64,000 nucleotides of DNA from JADJGC01 sp964617645 (GTDB lineage: Bacteria; Zixibacteria; MSB-5A5; CAIYYT01). The position numbers were made by a program, and so were the translations under genes. Position 1 is the first letter of the stretch. Each line of letters opens with the position of its first letter. The notes under the pieces are model-generated. The model had not been told where the DNA came from. It was given only the letters and a program-made list of their open reading frames with translations, and did no database searches. Of this stretch, positions 18,613 to 27,624 are shown piece by piece. Location: positions 186,001 through 250,000 of the forward strand of contig CAZTYE010000004.1 of assembly GCA_964617645.1 (NCBI GenBank), written 5' to 3'.

Positions 18613-20925
18613 TCAATTAATTGGTCGGGCGCTCTGCGCCTGCGCCTGGTAGTAGGGGACTACTTCCCTGAACAATCGGAGGATCTCGCTCCGATCCTGG
18701 CTCAACATCGCCGTCCGCAACTTCTCCAACTCCGGTCGGATCATCTCCCAGTTGAACTCCGTCGCTCGCGCGACCAGTATATTTTCGTGATCAGAAGTGG
18801 TCAAACCTTCTTCGTCGAAGAGTTCTTCCGTAAGCTTCTCGCCGGGCCGCAGCCCGGTAAATGTGATCGGAATCTCTTCATCCGGAACCCGGCCCGATAG
18901 CGTGATCATGGCGCGCGCCAAATCAATGATCTTAACCGGCTCGCCCATATTCAACACCAGTATGTCTCCGGAGTGCCCGATGGTTGCCGCCTGCATGACC
19001 AACAGCGACGCTTCGGTAATCGTCATGAAGTAGCGCGTCATCTCCGGGTGCGTAACCGTCACTGGGCCACCGACTTCGATCTGTCGCTTGAAAATCGGCA
19101 CCACTGATCCGTCCGAGCCTAAAACATTGCCGAATCGTACCGTAATAAAATTCACCGCCGAACGTCGCGCAAAACACTGCACCAGAATCTCCGCGATCCG
19201 CTTGCTCGCCCCCATCACACTCGATGGCCGCACCGCCTTGTCGGTCGAAATCATGACGAAGGCGTCCACGCCATGACGATCCGCCAATTCGACGAGGTTG
19301 CGCGTGCCGAAAATGTTATTGCGGACGGCTTCCTCCGGAAATTGCTCCATTAACGGCACCTGCTTGTACGCAGCCGCGTGGAAGATCACCTGTGGCCGCA
19401 GTTCGGTAAACAAGCGCTCGATCTTGTCCACGTCGTTCATGTCCGCTACCTGCGGGTCGAGAGTCTCACCACCTTGGCCGGGCTGCAGTTCCAACATCAA
19501 CTCGTACAGACGATTTTCGGCGCGGTCGACTACGGATACTTTCTCCGGACGATATCGCAGCACTTGGCGGCAGATCTCCGAACCGATGGAGCCGGCGCCG
19601 CCGGTAATCACGATCCGCTTGCCCTCAATGAACTCCGCCAGTCGTTTGGTGTCTAACCGGACCGGCGTACGCCCGAGCAAGTCTTCGACCCGGATATTGC
19701 GGATCTGGCTCAGCGCCACCTGCCCATTTATGATTTCCCGCAGCGGCGGCAGCGATTTGAAATCGAGGTGCGCCCGGCGGCAAGCATCGATGATCTGCCG
19801 CATTTGAGATCCCGATGCCGACGGTATGGCAATGATCGCGTCCGTCACTTTGTAACGCTGCGTCAGCGCCTCAAGCCGATTCACGTCGCCGACCACAGTC
19901 ACGCCGTGAAGCCGCATTCCCTGCTTGCCCGGGTCGTCATCGATGATCCCGACCGGCTTGAGATTCATCGGTGTCTTGCGCAATTCGCGAAGCATCATCT
20001 CACCCGCCGATCCGGCGCCGATAACGAAGGTTCGCCGACCGGAACGAAACGCCTGCGGCAGAAGTTCGCGCACGGCGCGCAGCACGAAGCGCGATCCGCC
20101 CAGCAGCATCACTTGCAGCAGCCAGTCAATCACGAACACGCCGCGCGGGATGTTGCCGTAACCAAAGAAGTACGCCGGAATGGCGATCAAGATCGATCCC
20201 GCCGTGACGGCCTTGAGAATCTGCGTCAGATCATTGATCGATGCGTAACGGTAGTAGCCGGAATACAGCCGAAAATAGAGCAGCATGCTGAAGCGCAGGA
20301 TGATCACCACCGGCAGGCTCGACTTGATTCCATCGATCTCCGCCGCCGGAATCGCGCCTTCAAAGCGAATCAAAAAGGCCAGGTAGTAACCCGCGCTGAT
20401 GATCACCACATCCAGCGCCACAACGGCCAACCGCCGCGGCAGCAGCAGCGGCGAAGCGATTGACTCGCTGATCGGTATCTTGCTCGTTTCCACCGGCCGC
20501 GCTACGATGATTCGACTGAGTCCCAAAAGTAAAATCAACGACAGCCAGTAGACAAAGATCAGTATCCGCGACGTCGAAAAGAACGAACTCGGGTCGTCGA
20601 GATCGACAGTAGCGAAGATCATCAACACGACGCCAAGCGAAACGACATTGAAAATGCGCAGGAACTCGCCGTACAGACCCTGCGGAAAAAACGACCGCGC
20701 CAGTCGCGACAAGAATAGCAGCGCCAGCCAGTATCCCGTCACCACCAGATTCGGCATCCCGTAGAAATAGCCCAAAGTCGTGGCGAACGGCTCACGCACT
20801 TCGCGCAGGAAATGAAACAGCGCGACGGCCACGAAAAACGCGACTTGCAGCGCCACAAGATCCGCCAGCACGCCGGCGATTTCCCGGCGCCACGGTCGGC
20901 GAGTGGATGAACTCGAAGTTGACAT
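18613..20925 (-). CDS. CapD/WbpM-like nucleotide-sugar 4,6-dehydratase with two membrane modules
   Basis: A 770-residue membrane enzyme likely acting on UDP-GlcNAc to give the 4-keto-6-deoxy sugar. Two successive four-helix membrane modules lie at about 12-142 and 165-290. A CoA-binding-like Rossmann domain follows (VIGAGSAGEMM at 301-311), then the extended SDR catalytic domain with TGGAGSIG at 441-448, the STDKAVRP segment, and a Met571-x3-Lys575 pair in place of the usual Tyr-Lys, as in WbpM/PglF. Typical WbpM/CapD proteins have a single membrane module and about 600-670 residues, so the extra N-terminal module is unusual. It is the last of five polysaccharide genes and is followed by serS. 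Confidence 0.9.
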   Translation of the reverse strand: MSTSSSSTRRPWRREIAGVLADLVALQVAFFVAVALFHFLREVREPFATTLGYFYGMPNLVVTGYWLALLFLSRLARSFFPQGLYGEFLRIFNVVSLGVVLMIFATVDLDDPSSFFSTSRILIFVYWLSLILLLGLSRIIVARPVETSKIPISESIASPLLLPRRLAVVALDVVIISAGYYLAFLIRFEGAIPAAEIDGIKSSLPVVIILRFSMLLYFRLYSGYYRYASINDLTQILKAVTAGSILIAIPAYFFGYGNIPRGVFVIDWLLQVMLLGGSRFVLRAVRELLPQAFRSGRRTFVIGAGSAGEMMLRELRKTPMNLKPVGIIDDDPGKQGMRLHGVTVVGDVNRLEALTQRYKVTDAIIAIPSASGSQMRQIIDACRRAHLDFKSLPPLREIINGQVALSQIRNIRVEDLLGRTPVRLDTKRLAEFIEGKRIVITGGAGSIGSEICRQVLRYRPEKVSVVDRAENRLYELMLELQPGQGGETLDPQVADMNDVDKIERLFTELRPQVIFHAAAYKQVPLMEQFPEEAVRNNIFGTRNLVELADRHGVDAFVMISTDKAVRPSSVMGASKRIAEILVQCFARRSAVNFITVRFGNVLGSDGSVVPIFKRQIEVGGPVTVTHPEMTRYFMTITEASLLVMQAATIGHSGDILVLNMGEPVKIIDLARAMITLSGRVPDEEIPITFTGLRPGEKLTEELFDEEGLTTSDHENILVARATEFNWEMIRPELEKLRTAMLSQDRSEILRLFREVVPYYQAQAQSARPIN

Positions 20926-20980
20926 CGGCTTCCAGTTTAAGCGGGGTTCAGAGTCCAGTCAAATTCAATTTCGCGGCTGC

Positions 20981-22054
20981 TCAACCGCGGAACGACGCCA
21001 ATCGCGCGGCGATTCTGCGGGCGGCGCCGGTTCGACATATGCGACGATCATTGAATCTAAAGCGCATGTTGCCCAGACCGCGCTTGAGCTTTCGCTCGTC
21101 TAATCCGACAATCACTGATCCGCCGGCGCGGCTGATTTCCGTCCACTCGGTCACGTCGCGTATCAACAGAGTCGGGACACGCAAGAAGTACGCCTCGCGC
21201 TGCAGCCCGCCCGAATCGGTGAGCAGTCTCCGGCAACCCTTCAATAGAGCGAGCATCTCAACATATCCAAGCGGCTCGATGATTTCGAGATTGCCCTGCG
21301 ATTTCAGCCGCCGCACCAACCCGAAACTCCTCAGCCGGCTGAGCGTTCGCGGATGCAGCGGCAAGATTATCGGCTCATCTATCTTACGAATCATCTTGAC
21401 CAGCCGTTCAAGATTCACGCGGCTGTCCGTCAGGTCCGCTCGATGAATCGTCATCAACAGATACTTCCCCGCCTCGACGCCGTGACCATCTTGAATCACG
21501 CGCTGCGCCGCCCGCGTCGGCGCCGACGCCTGAACGACGTCATAGAGCAAGTCGCCGGTCAGGATCACATTTCGACGCCGGCCTTCGCCGCGCAAGTGTG
21601 TCACGCTCGAGGCCGTCGGGCAGAGCAGCAGGTCTGCGATTCGGTCGGTTACGACGCGATTAAGCTCTTCCGGTACCGTCAGATCATGGCAACGCAATCC
21701 GGCCTCGATATGAGCCAGTGGCAACCGCAGTTGTTTCGCCGCCAGCGCACCGCCGAGCGTCGAATTCGTGTCGCCGATCACAACGACTAAATCGGGCCTC
21801 AGTCGCGTCAGAGCTCTCGCCGCGCGTTCCATGATGCGCGCCGTCATCTCCGGCGCGGGCGTCGACCCTACCGTCAGATTCGCGGTCGGCTTGGGCAATT
21901 TGAGTTCCGTAAAAAACACCCCCGCCATTCGATAATCGTAATGCTGACCGGTGTTGATGACGCGATGATCGACTCTCAGCCGCAGCAGCTCGCTGTGCAG
22001 CGGCGCCAGCTTGATGTATTGCGGCCGTGCCCCGACGATCGTAACAATGCGCAT
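20981..22054 (-). CDS. wecB: Non-hydrolysing UDP-GlcNAc 2-epimerase (WecB/WbpI family)
   Basis: A 357-residue epimerase with the GT-B fold. It opens with MRIVTIVGARPQYIKLAPL, then has the VIGDTNSTLGGALAAK loop, HIEAGLR and TDSGGLQREA, all hallmarks of the family that makes UDP-ManNAc or a 2-epimer of a diacetamido sugar. Starting at 22054 gives the family's normal N-terminus, two bases after the aminotransferase stop. A longer in-frame extension upstream would overlap that gene. Next to a WbpE-like aminotransferase and a hexapeptide acetyltransferase, a WbpI-like role on a diacetamido-glucuronate is as likely as plain WecB activity. The sequence alone does not decide between them. Confidence 0.92.
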   Translation of the reverse strand: MRIVTIVGARPQYIKLAPLHSELLRLRVDHRVINTGQHYDYRMAGVFFTELKLPKPTANLTVGSTPAPEMTARIMERAARALTRLRPDLVVVIGDTNSTLGGALAAKQLRLPLAHIEAGLRCHDLTVPEELNRVVTDRIADLLLCPTASSVTHLRGEGRRRNVILTGDLLYDVVQASAPTRAAQRVIQDGHGVEAGKYLLMTIHRADLTDSRVNLERLVKMIRKIDEPIILPLHPRTLSRLRSFGLVRRLKSQGNLEIIEPLGYVEMLALLKGCRRLLTDSGGLQREAYFLRVPTLLIRDVTEWTEISRAGGSVIVGLDERKLKRGLGNMRFRFNDRRICRTGAARRIAARLASFRG

Positions 22055-22056
22055 GA

Positions 22057-23157
22057 TTAGCCGGTGAACTCGAGTACGGAATCGGCGACGTAGGTGCGCT
22101 CGGCTTCGGTTAACTGCGGGTAGATCGGCAGCGAAATGACTCGCTGCGCGCAGGCCTCCGCCACCGGCAGTTCGCCTTGTTTGTATCCCAGCACTGCGAA
22201 ACACTTTTGCAAATGCAGCGGTAGCGGATAATAGATTTCGAAGCCGATTCCCTTACGTTTCAGATGTTCCTTTAACTCATCGCGATGATCGACGAGTATC
22301 GAGTACTGATTAAAAATGTGATACGCGTACGGCTGCTGCTCCGGTGTTTTGACCGCCGATCCCGCGAACCGGCTGGTGTAGTAGTTCGCGTTGGCGCGTC
22401 GCTGCTCGGACCACTCATTGAGATGCGGCAGCTTCGCCAGCAGCACCGCTGCGTGCAAAGTGTCCAGCCGCGAATTATATCCGACAACATCGTGATAGTA
22501 CTTTGTCCGCGCGCCATGCGCCTTGAGCATCCGCAACTTCTCGTTCATTTCGTCGGAGTTCGTGACAACCATTCCGCCGTCACCCGGACAGCCGAGATTT
22601 TTCGTCGGATAAAACGAGAAGATCCCCATCGTACCCATAGTTCCCGACATCCGGCCTTTGTACTTGGCGGAAATCGACTGCGCTGCATCCTCGATTACCG
22701 CCAATTTGTGCCGCTGCGCGATCTCGATGATCGGGTCCAAATCCGCCGATTGCCCAAAGAGATGCACCGGCACAATCGCCTTTGTTTGCGGCGTTAGTTT
22801 CGCCTCGACGAGGCTCGCGTCGATATTGAACGTTTCTTCGTCAATGTCCACGAAGACGGGCCGGGCGCCGAGATTGGCAATCGTTCCCGCAGTCGCGAAA
22901 AACGAAAACGTCGTCGTAATTACTTCGCTGTCCGGCCCGACTCCCGCCGCGCGCAGCGCGATTAACAACGCGTCCGTACCTGAAGCCACACCGATTGCGT
23001 GCTTGACTCCCAAGTAGCGCGCCGCTGCCTCCTCGAATTGCTTGACCTGCGGGCCGTTAATAAAGTGGGTCCCGGCCATCACTTCCAGCACTGCTTTGTC
23101 CAACTCGGCTTTGAGCGCCAGATACTCACGGCGTAAATCGAGCAGCGGAACTTGCAC
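22057..23157 (-). CDS. DegT/DnrJ/EryC1/StrS-family sugar aminotransferase (WbpE-like)
   Basis: A 366-residue PLP-dependent aminotransferase that puts an amino group on a keto-sugar nucleotide. The PLP Lys is Lys186 in FSFYPTKNLGCPGDGG. The opening PLLDLRREY, SGTDALLIAL and the ending SLPIYPQLTEAE are family hallmarks. It is the middle gene of a tight set: acetyltransferase 13 bases upstream, 2-epimerase two bases downstream. The dehydratase or dehydrogenase giving its substrate could be the CapD-like protein two genes away (4-keto sugar) or an enzyme outside the window (3-keto sugar, as in the WbpABDEI path). Confidence 0.92.
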   Translation of the reverse strand: MQVPLLDLRREYLALKAELDKAVLEVMAGTHFINGPQVKQFEEAAARYLGVKHAIGVASGTDALLIALRAAGVGPDSEVITTTFSFFATAGTIANLGARPVFVDIDEETFNIDASLVEAKLTPQTKAIVPVHLFGQSADLDPIIEIAQRHKLAVIEDAAQSISAKYKGRMSGTMGTMGIFSFYPTKNLGCPGDGGMVVTNSDEMNEKLRMLKAHGARTKYYHDVVGYNSRLDTLHAAVLLAKLPHLNEWSEQRRANANYYTSRFAGSAVKTPEQQPYAYHIFNQYSILVDHRDELKEHLKRKGIGFEIYYPLPLHLQKCFAVLGYKQGELPVAEACAQRVISLPIYPQLTEAERTYVADSVLEFTG

Positions 23158-23170
23158 GAGCGATCCTTGT

Positions 23171-23917
23171 CTACTGATTCTTGAGCAGTTGTTCTTCCGG
23201 CACCGGCCGCAGCACTTTGGCCGGCGAACCGATGACGATCATGCCGTCGGGCGCGTCCTTGGTCAATACCGCGCCGGCGGCAACGAGCGCGTCTTCGCCC
23301 ACGACTTTGCCGGGCAGAATCGTGGCGTTCAGCCCGACGCGGCCACCGCGTTTGACGATGATACCCTTGAAGTGCTTGAATCGTTCTTTCGTGCGGCCGA
23401 TAAAATTGTCGTTCGATGTCGCCACACAAGGCGCGATGAACACGCGGTCGCCAAGTTCGGAGTAAGCCGTAATATACACATTCGTCTCAAGCTTGCAGTA
23501 CGACCCGATCTTGCAGAAGTTCTCGATCGCGACGTTGCGGCCGACAATTGTGAAATCTCCGATACTTACATTTTCGCGCACCGTCGCCAAATCCGCAATT
23601 AGTACCTTATTGCCGATCGTGGCGCCGGCATAGATCACGACATTGGTGCCAATGATACAGTCACTGCCAATGCTGGTCGGCGGCAGCTCCTGCTCCTTGG
23701 TCACCGCCGAATTTGCGGCGCGCATCGGCTGTTTGCCCACGACGACTCCGTCATCGATGCGCACGTTCGCGCCGATCGTCGAGCCGTCATGAATAACGAT
23801 GTTCGAGCCCAGCGCGCAGCCGGGACCGACAATTACGCGTTCGCCGATAACATTGAAATGCCCCAAGCGGGCGCTGGCGTCGATGCGGGCGCTGGCGGCT
23901 ATCTGGTTCTGTGTCAT
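23171..23917 (-). CDS. Left-handed beta-helix (hexapeptide) acyltransferase, WbpD-like
   Basis: A 248-residue protein with many hexapeptide repeats of the form (I/V)-G-x-x-x-x across residues about 8-235, for example IGANVRIDDGVVVG and IGDFTIVG. It ends with the classic AAGAVLTKDAPDGMIVIGSPAKVL stretch of sugar N-acetyltransferases (seen in two parts, GAVLTKDAP and GSPAKVL). It probably acetylates the amino sugar made by the DegT-family enzyme directly downstream. It is longer than WbpD (about 190 residues) because of extra N-terminal coils that resemble LpxA-type turns. The start ATG at 23917 follows the export gene by 32 bases. Confidence 0.88.
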   Translation of the reverse strand: MTQNQIAASARIDASARLGHFNVIGERVIVGPGCALGSNIVIHDGSTIGANVRIDDGVVVGKQPMRAANSAVTKEQELPPTSIGSDCIIGTNVVIYAGATIGNKVLIADLATVRENVSIGDFTIVGRNVAIENFCKIGSYCKLETNVYITAYSELGDRVFIAPCVATSNDNFIGRTKERFKHFKGIIVKRGGRVGLNATILPGKVVGEDALVAAGAVLTKDAPDGMIVIGSPAKVLRPVPEEQLLKNQ

Positions 23918-23949
23918 GGTCCTTATCTCACTTTCGCGGCATCCGTCTA

Positions 23950-25575
23950 CTAATTCACCGCTTGGTCAACCACAATGTAGATCGTCGCAACGTTCGCCAG
24001 GAACAATCCGACATCCTTCACGGCCGCCCAGAAGTTAATGCCCTTCTTCTGCGGCACCATAATGCGGTCCCCCATCGCTACGCGCGTGCGATTCCCGGCT
24101 TTCACAACGGCGCCGGTGTTCGCCTTGATGATCCGAATGTCACCGCGATCGGCACGGTAGCCGTAGCCGCCCGCGGCTTGGATGTAGTAATCGACGAAAG
24201 CATCTTCGCGGTAAGGCACCAATCCCGGATTGACCACCCGCCCCATCACCGTCACCGAGAAGCTCTTTGCGGGAATTCGGATTAGATCGCCGTCGACCAG
24301 CCCGACATCGAGTTCTCTGTGCCCCTGCGTCAGTAGTCGTTCGAAATCGATCGCAACCTTTCCGGTGCGTTCCGATGAAATCTCTTTGAGATATTGCAGC
24401 TCAAAATCGGAAAGTTTGTCGGTCTCCAGTTGCAGCAATTTGTCGAAACTCGTCTTCTCCTGTTGGAAAAACCGCGCTTCGCGGTACATCTCCGCTTCCG
24501 ACAGTGAAGCGTTGCTCAATACACCGCCGGCCTTTTCGATTAGCTGCAACAGCGTTTCACAGCCCGGTTGGATCGGATAAGTGCCCGGATACTTGACTTC
24601 TCCGGAAATGCGCACTTGTTCCTTGCGCCGATATCCGGCCAGTGCGCGCACGAACAGACGGTCGTCGGGTTGCAGTTCAAGATTTACCGGCGACGATGGC
24701 TCTTCGATGGCGTGATGGAGATTTATATGCAGCGCGCTCTTCCGCTCTCCGAGCGCGTCGAATCGCACCAGCTCGCCGTCGTCAACATCGGCATCGACCG
24801 ACAACCCGAATCCCAGGGCAATCAGGTCGCTCAAACGATCTCCGGGACGATACTCGAAAACACCCGGAGCATTTACGGCGCCATACACCTCGATCTTGTC
24901 GAAAGAATCGGATACGACCGGCACGAAAATGACATGCCCTTCGTTCAGATACGGATTACGGTCCACGGCGCCCGTCGCGTGAAACATCGCCATATCGACA
25001 TTGGTCGTGTCGGTGTACTTCATCAGGCGGATGTTGCGCTGCGAGGCCTTGCGCTGCAGTCCGCCGGCCAGCTTGAGCGCTTCGGAGACGCGATCCGTCG
25101 CCGATACGACCACGAGTCCCGGCAGTTCGACCGCGCCCGTCACGGATATCTTGAATTGTCGCACCTGTGCCAATTGAACATCGACTTGCGGTATCCGTAC
25201 TCGGTCGCGAATCGCGTCGCGAATCCGCTGTTTCGCCTCCCGCAGCGAGATCTGGCCCAATTGCACGACTCCGACCTTGGGAATCGCCAGTACACCCTCC
25301 GGCAACACCGGCGCCTGCAGCGGCTCATCGCCCAGTCCATAAAGGTGCACTGCAAAGACATCGCCCGGACCGATGATATATTCGTCTTCATTCACCGCTT
25401 TGTCGAGCAGTGAAGGTTGCGGCATCGCCTTCTGCTTCTCGGTTTCTTTGCGTTCTTCGGGCTTTTGCCGCAATTGCGGATAGTCCAGCCCGCTTACGGT
25501 CGCCGCCAGCCACAGCACGCCGGCGATGAAGACGGCCAGGGCTTGCTTAAAGGATGTACTTCCGCAAGTCTTCAT
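23950..25575 (-). CDS. Polysaccharide export protein with SLBB domains (Wza-like)
   Basis: A 541-residue exported protein. Signal peptide at about 1-29 (QALAVFIAGVLWLAATVSG), no lipobox. A Poly_export domain (IIGPGDVFAVHLYG, about 67-150) is followed by four SLBB-type units, each marked by a G-x-V-x-x-P-G core: VTGAVELPG, VYGAVNAPG, ISGEVKYPG and VMGRVVNPG. A hydrophobic helix closes the protein (FLANVATIYIVV). Such proteins form the outer-membrane export channel for capsule or exopolysaccharide. It starts 29 bases inside the end of hslU and leads the nucleotide-sugar genes. A Wzc-type kinase is not in this window. Confidence 0.9.
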   Translation of the reverse strand: MKTCGSTSFKQALAVFIAGVLWLAATVSGLDYPQLRQKPEERKETEKQKAMPQPSLLDKAVNEDEYIIGPGDVFAVHLYGLGDEPLQAPVLPEGVLAIPKVGVVQLGQISLREAKQRIRDAIRDRVRIPQVDVQLAQVRQFKISVTGAVELPGLVVVSATDRVSEALKLAGGLQRKASQRNIRLMKYTDTTNVDMAMFHATGAVDRNPYLNEGHVIFVPVVSDSFDKIEVYGAVNAPGVFEYRPGDRLSDLIALGFGLSVDADVDDGELVRFDALGERKSALHINLHHAIEEPSSPVNLELQPDDRLFVRALAGYRRKEQVRISGEVKYPGTYPIQPGCETLLQLIEKAGGVLSNASLSEAEMYREARFFQQEKTSFDKLLQLETDKLSDFELQYLKEISSERTGKVAIDFERLLTQGHRELDVGLVDGDLIRIPAKSFSVTVMGRVVNPGLVPYREDAFVDYYIQAAGGYGYRADRGDIRIIKANTGAVVKAGNRTRVAMGDRIMVPQKKGINFWAAVKDVGLFLANVATIYIVVDQAVN

Positions 25576-26902
25576 CGTCGATGATTTCCTTAAGCGTGCT
25601 CTGGACCTTGGTCTTTGTGATCTTCACCTTGTCCGGCTTTTCGTCGGGCACATTGAACATGATTTCTTCCAGCAACGTCGACATTATCGTATGTAGCCGT
25701 CGCGCGCCGATATTCTCTGAGGCCTCGTTCAGCTGCGCCGCAAACTTGGCGATCTCCTCGATTGCCGCCGCGTCGAATTGCAGCAGCACTCCTTCCGTCT
25801 CCATCAGCGAAGTATACTGCTTGATCAGCGCGTTTTTCGGCTCCTTGAGAATGCGGACGAATTCCTTCTCCGTCAGCGCGTCAAGCTCGACGCGGATCGG
25901 AAACCGGCCCTGCAGCTCCGGAATCAAGTCCGATGGCTTGGTGGAATGAAACGCTCCGGCCGCGATGAACAACACATGGTCGGTCTGAACCATACCGTAC
26001 TTCGTGCTGACGTTTGACCCCTCCACGATCGGCAAGATATCACGCTGCACGCCCTCGCGCGAAACATCCGGCCCGCCGCTGGCATTGCCGGAGGACGCAA
26101 TCTTGTCTATTTCATCGATAAACACAATCCCGGAGTTCTCCACGCGCCGTAATGCCTCGGCGACAACGTCATCCATATCGACCAGCTTGTCGGCCTCTTC
26201 CTGGTGCAGAAACTTCCTGGCCTCCGCAACCGTGAACTTGCGCGTTTTCTTCTTCTTGGGCATCAATCCCGAAAACATCTCCTGAAAATTCACGCCCAGT
26301 TCTTCCATCCCTTGCGGCGTGAAGATTTCGACGACCGGGAAACGATTGGCGGGGATTTCGAGGTCGATTTGGCGCGTATCAAGATGCCCCTCACGCAATT
26401 GCTGACGCAATTTCTCGAGTGTCCGTTGATACTTCTCCTCAATCAGTGCCTCATCGGTTGCTTCCGTTCCCTTGGCCGGGCGCCGCCGGGGCAGCAGCAG
26501 CTCCAAAATCCGATCCTCGGCCAGTTCTTTGGCTCGGCCTTTAACCGCCTCGGACTTCTCCCGCCGCACCATTTGCACGGCCAGCTCCACCAAATCACGG
26601 ATCATCGATTCGACGTCGCGACCCACATAGCCGACTTCCGTAAACTTTGAGGCCTCGACCTTGACGAACGGCGCTCCCGCCAAATTCGCCAGTCGCCGCG
26701 CGATTTCCGTCTTGCCGACACCGGTCGGACCTATCAGAATGATATTGTTCGGCATAATCTCCTGCCGAATCTCACCCTCGACAGCTTGCCGCCTCCAACG
26801 ATTGCGCAGCGCTATCGCCACCATTTTCTTCGCCTGATCTTGACCGATGATATATTTATCGAGTTCCGCAACGATTTGTCGCGGTGTCAAATGCTTGTCC
26901 AA
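25547..26902 (-). CDS. hslU: ATP-dependent protease ATPase subunit HslU
   Basis: A 451-residue AAA+ unfoldase of the HslUV protease. It starts with the family's LTPRQIVAELDKYIIGQDQAK motif region. Walker A is GPTGVGKTEIARRLA, followed by the GYVGRDVESM pore-loop area, the I-domain (about 105-235), Walker B VFIDEIDKIA, and the C-terminal tail DLRKYIL that inserts into HslV. All parts are intact. The hslV stop is 71 bases upstream. The end overlaps the export protein gene by 29 bases, so a protease operon reads through into the polysaccharide operon. Confidence 0.97.
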   Translation of the reverse strand: MDKHLTPRQIVAELDKYIIGQDQAKKMVAIALRNRWRRQAVEGEIRQEIMPNNIILIGPTGVGKTEIARRLANLAGAPFVKVEASKFTEVGYVGRDVESMIRDLVELAVQMVRREKSEAVKGRAKELAEDRILELLLPRRRPAKGTEATDEALIEEKYQRTLEKLRQQLREGHLDTRQIDLEIPANRFPVVEIFTPQGMEELGVNFQEMFSGLMPKKKKTRKFTVAEARKFLHQEEADKLVDMDDVVAEALRRVENSGIVFIDEIDKIASSGNASGGPDVSREGVQRDILPIVEGSNVSTKYGMVQTDHVLFIAAGAFHSTKPSDLIPELQGRFPIRVELDALTEKEFVRILKEPKNALIKQYTSLMETEGVLLQFDAAAIEEIAKFAAQLNEASENIGARRLHTIMSTLLEEIMFNVPDEKPDKVKITKTKVQSTLKEIIDDEDLRKYIL

Positions 26903-26973
26903 TGCTCCTCCGCCTGAGCTGTCGCCGCCCGCAAGTTGATTAGTATAAACCGTGTCCGCAGCGAAATCAAAAG

Positions 26974-27507
26974 CTATTTTAGCGTCTCAACCGTGATGTG
27001 CTTGTTTGAGTAGATGCAGATATCGCCGGAGATTTCCAGCGCCTTGCGGACGATTTGCTCGGCGCTCAATTTCGACTCGGCCACCAGCGCGCGACACGCC
27101 GCCAGCGCGAACGGCCCGCCAGAACCGATCGCGACCACACCGTCATCCGGTTCAACCACGTCGCCCGATCCGGAGATCACCAGCGCGTGATCTTTGTCCA
27201 TCACGGCCAGCAGCGCTTCCAGCGAGCGCAAGTATTTGTCGCGGCGCCAGTCTTTGGCCAATTCGACCGCGGCGCGCGGCAGATTGTCGGAGTACTCCTC
27301 CAGCTTGGCCTCAAAACGCTCAAAGAGCGTGAACGCGTCCGCCGACGATCCGGCGAAGCCGGCCAGAATACTTCCCCCGGCCAATGTGCGCACCTTGTTC
27401 GCCGTCGCCTTGAGAATCGTGTCTTCAAGCGTTACTTGTCCGTCGCCCCCAATCGCCACCTTCCCTTTGTGACGCAGCCCCAGTATTGTCGTTGCTCTAA
27501 TGATCAT
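26974..27507 (-). CDS. hslV: ATP-dependent protease peptidase subunit HslV
   Basis: A 177-residue proteasome-like peptidase. The mature N-terminal Thr nucleophile lies in RATTILGLRHKG (Thr6), so a five-residue propeptide MIIRA is removed, a little longer than the single Met of E. coli HslV. GGDGQVTLEDTILK and AGSSADAFTLFERFEAKL match the family. The start at 27507 follows GGGAG, although the spacing is short; a longer in-frame ORF begins at 27555. Gene order xerC-hslV-hslU is the same as in many Firmicutes and other phyla. Confidence 0.96.
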   Translation of the reverse strand: MIIRATTILGLRHKGKVAIGGDGQVTLEDTILKATANKVRTLAGGSILAGFAGSSADAFTLFERFEAKLEEYSDNLPRAAVELAKDWRRDKYLRSLEALLAVMDKDHALVISGSGDVVEPDDGVVAIGSGGPFALAACRALVAESKLSAEQIVRKALEISGDICIYSNKHITVETLK

Positions 27508-27624
27508 CTCTCCCAATCCTAATCCGTCCGTGCCTGCCCATCTGTCGCAAGTCATTATACCATTTCGGCGATGATTAGCGAAGATCGATTTTGTCGGCGG
27601 AATGGCTGTCTCGCAATCGCTGTT

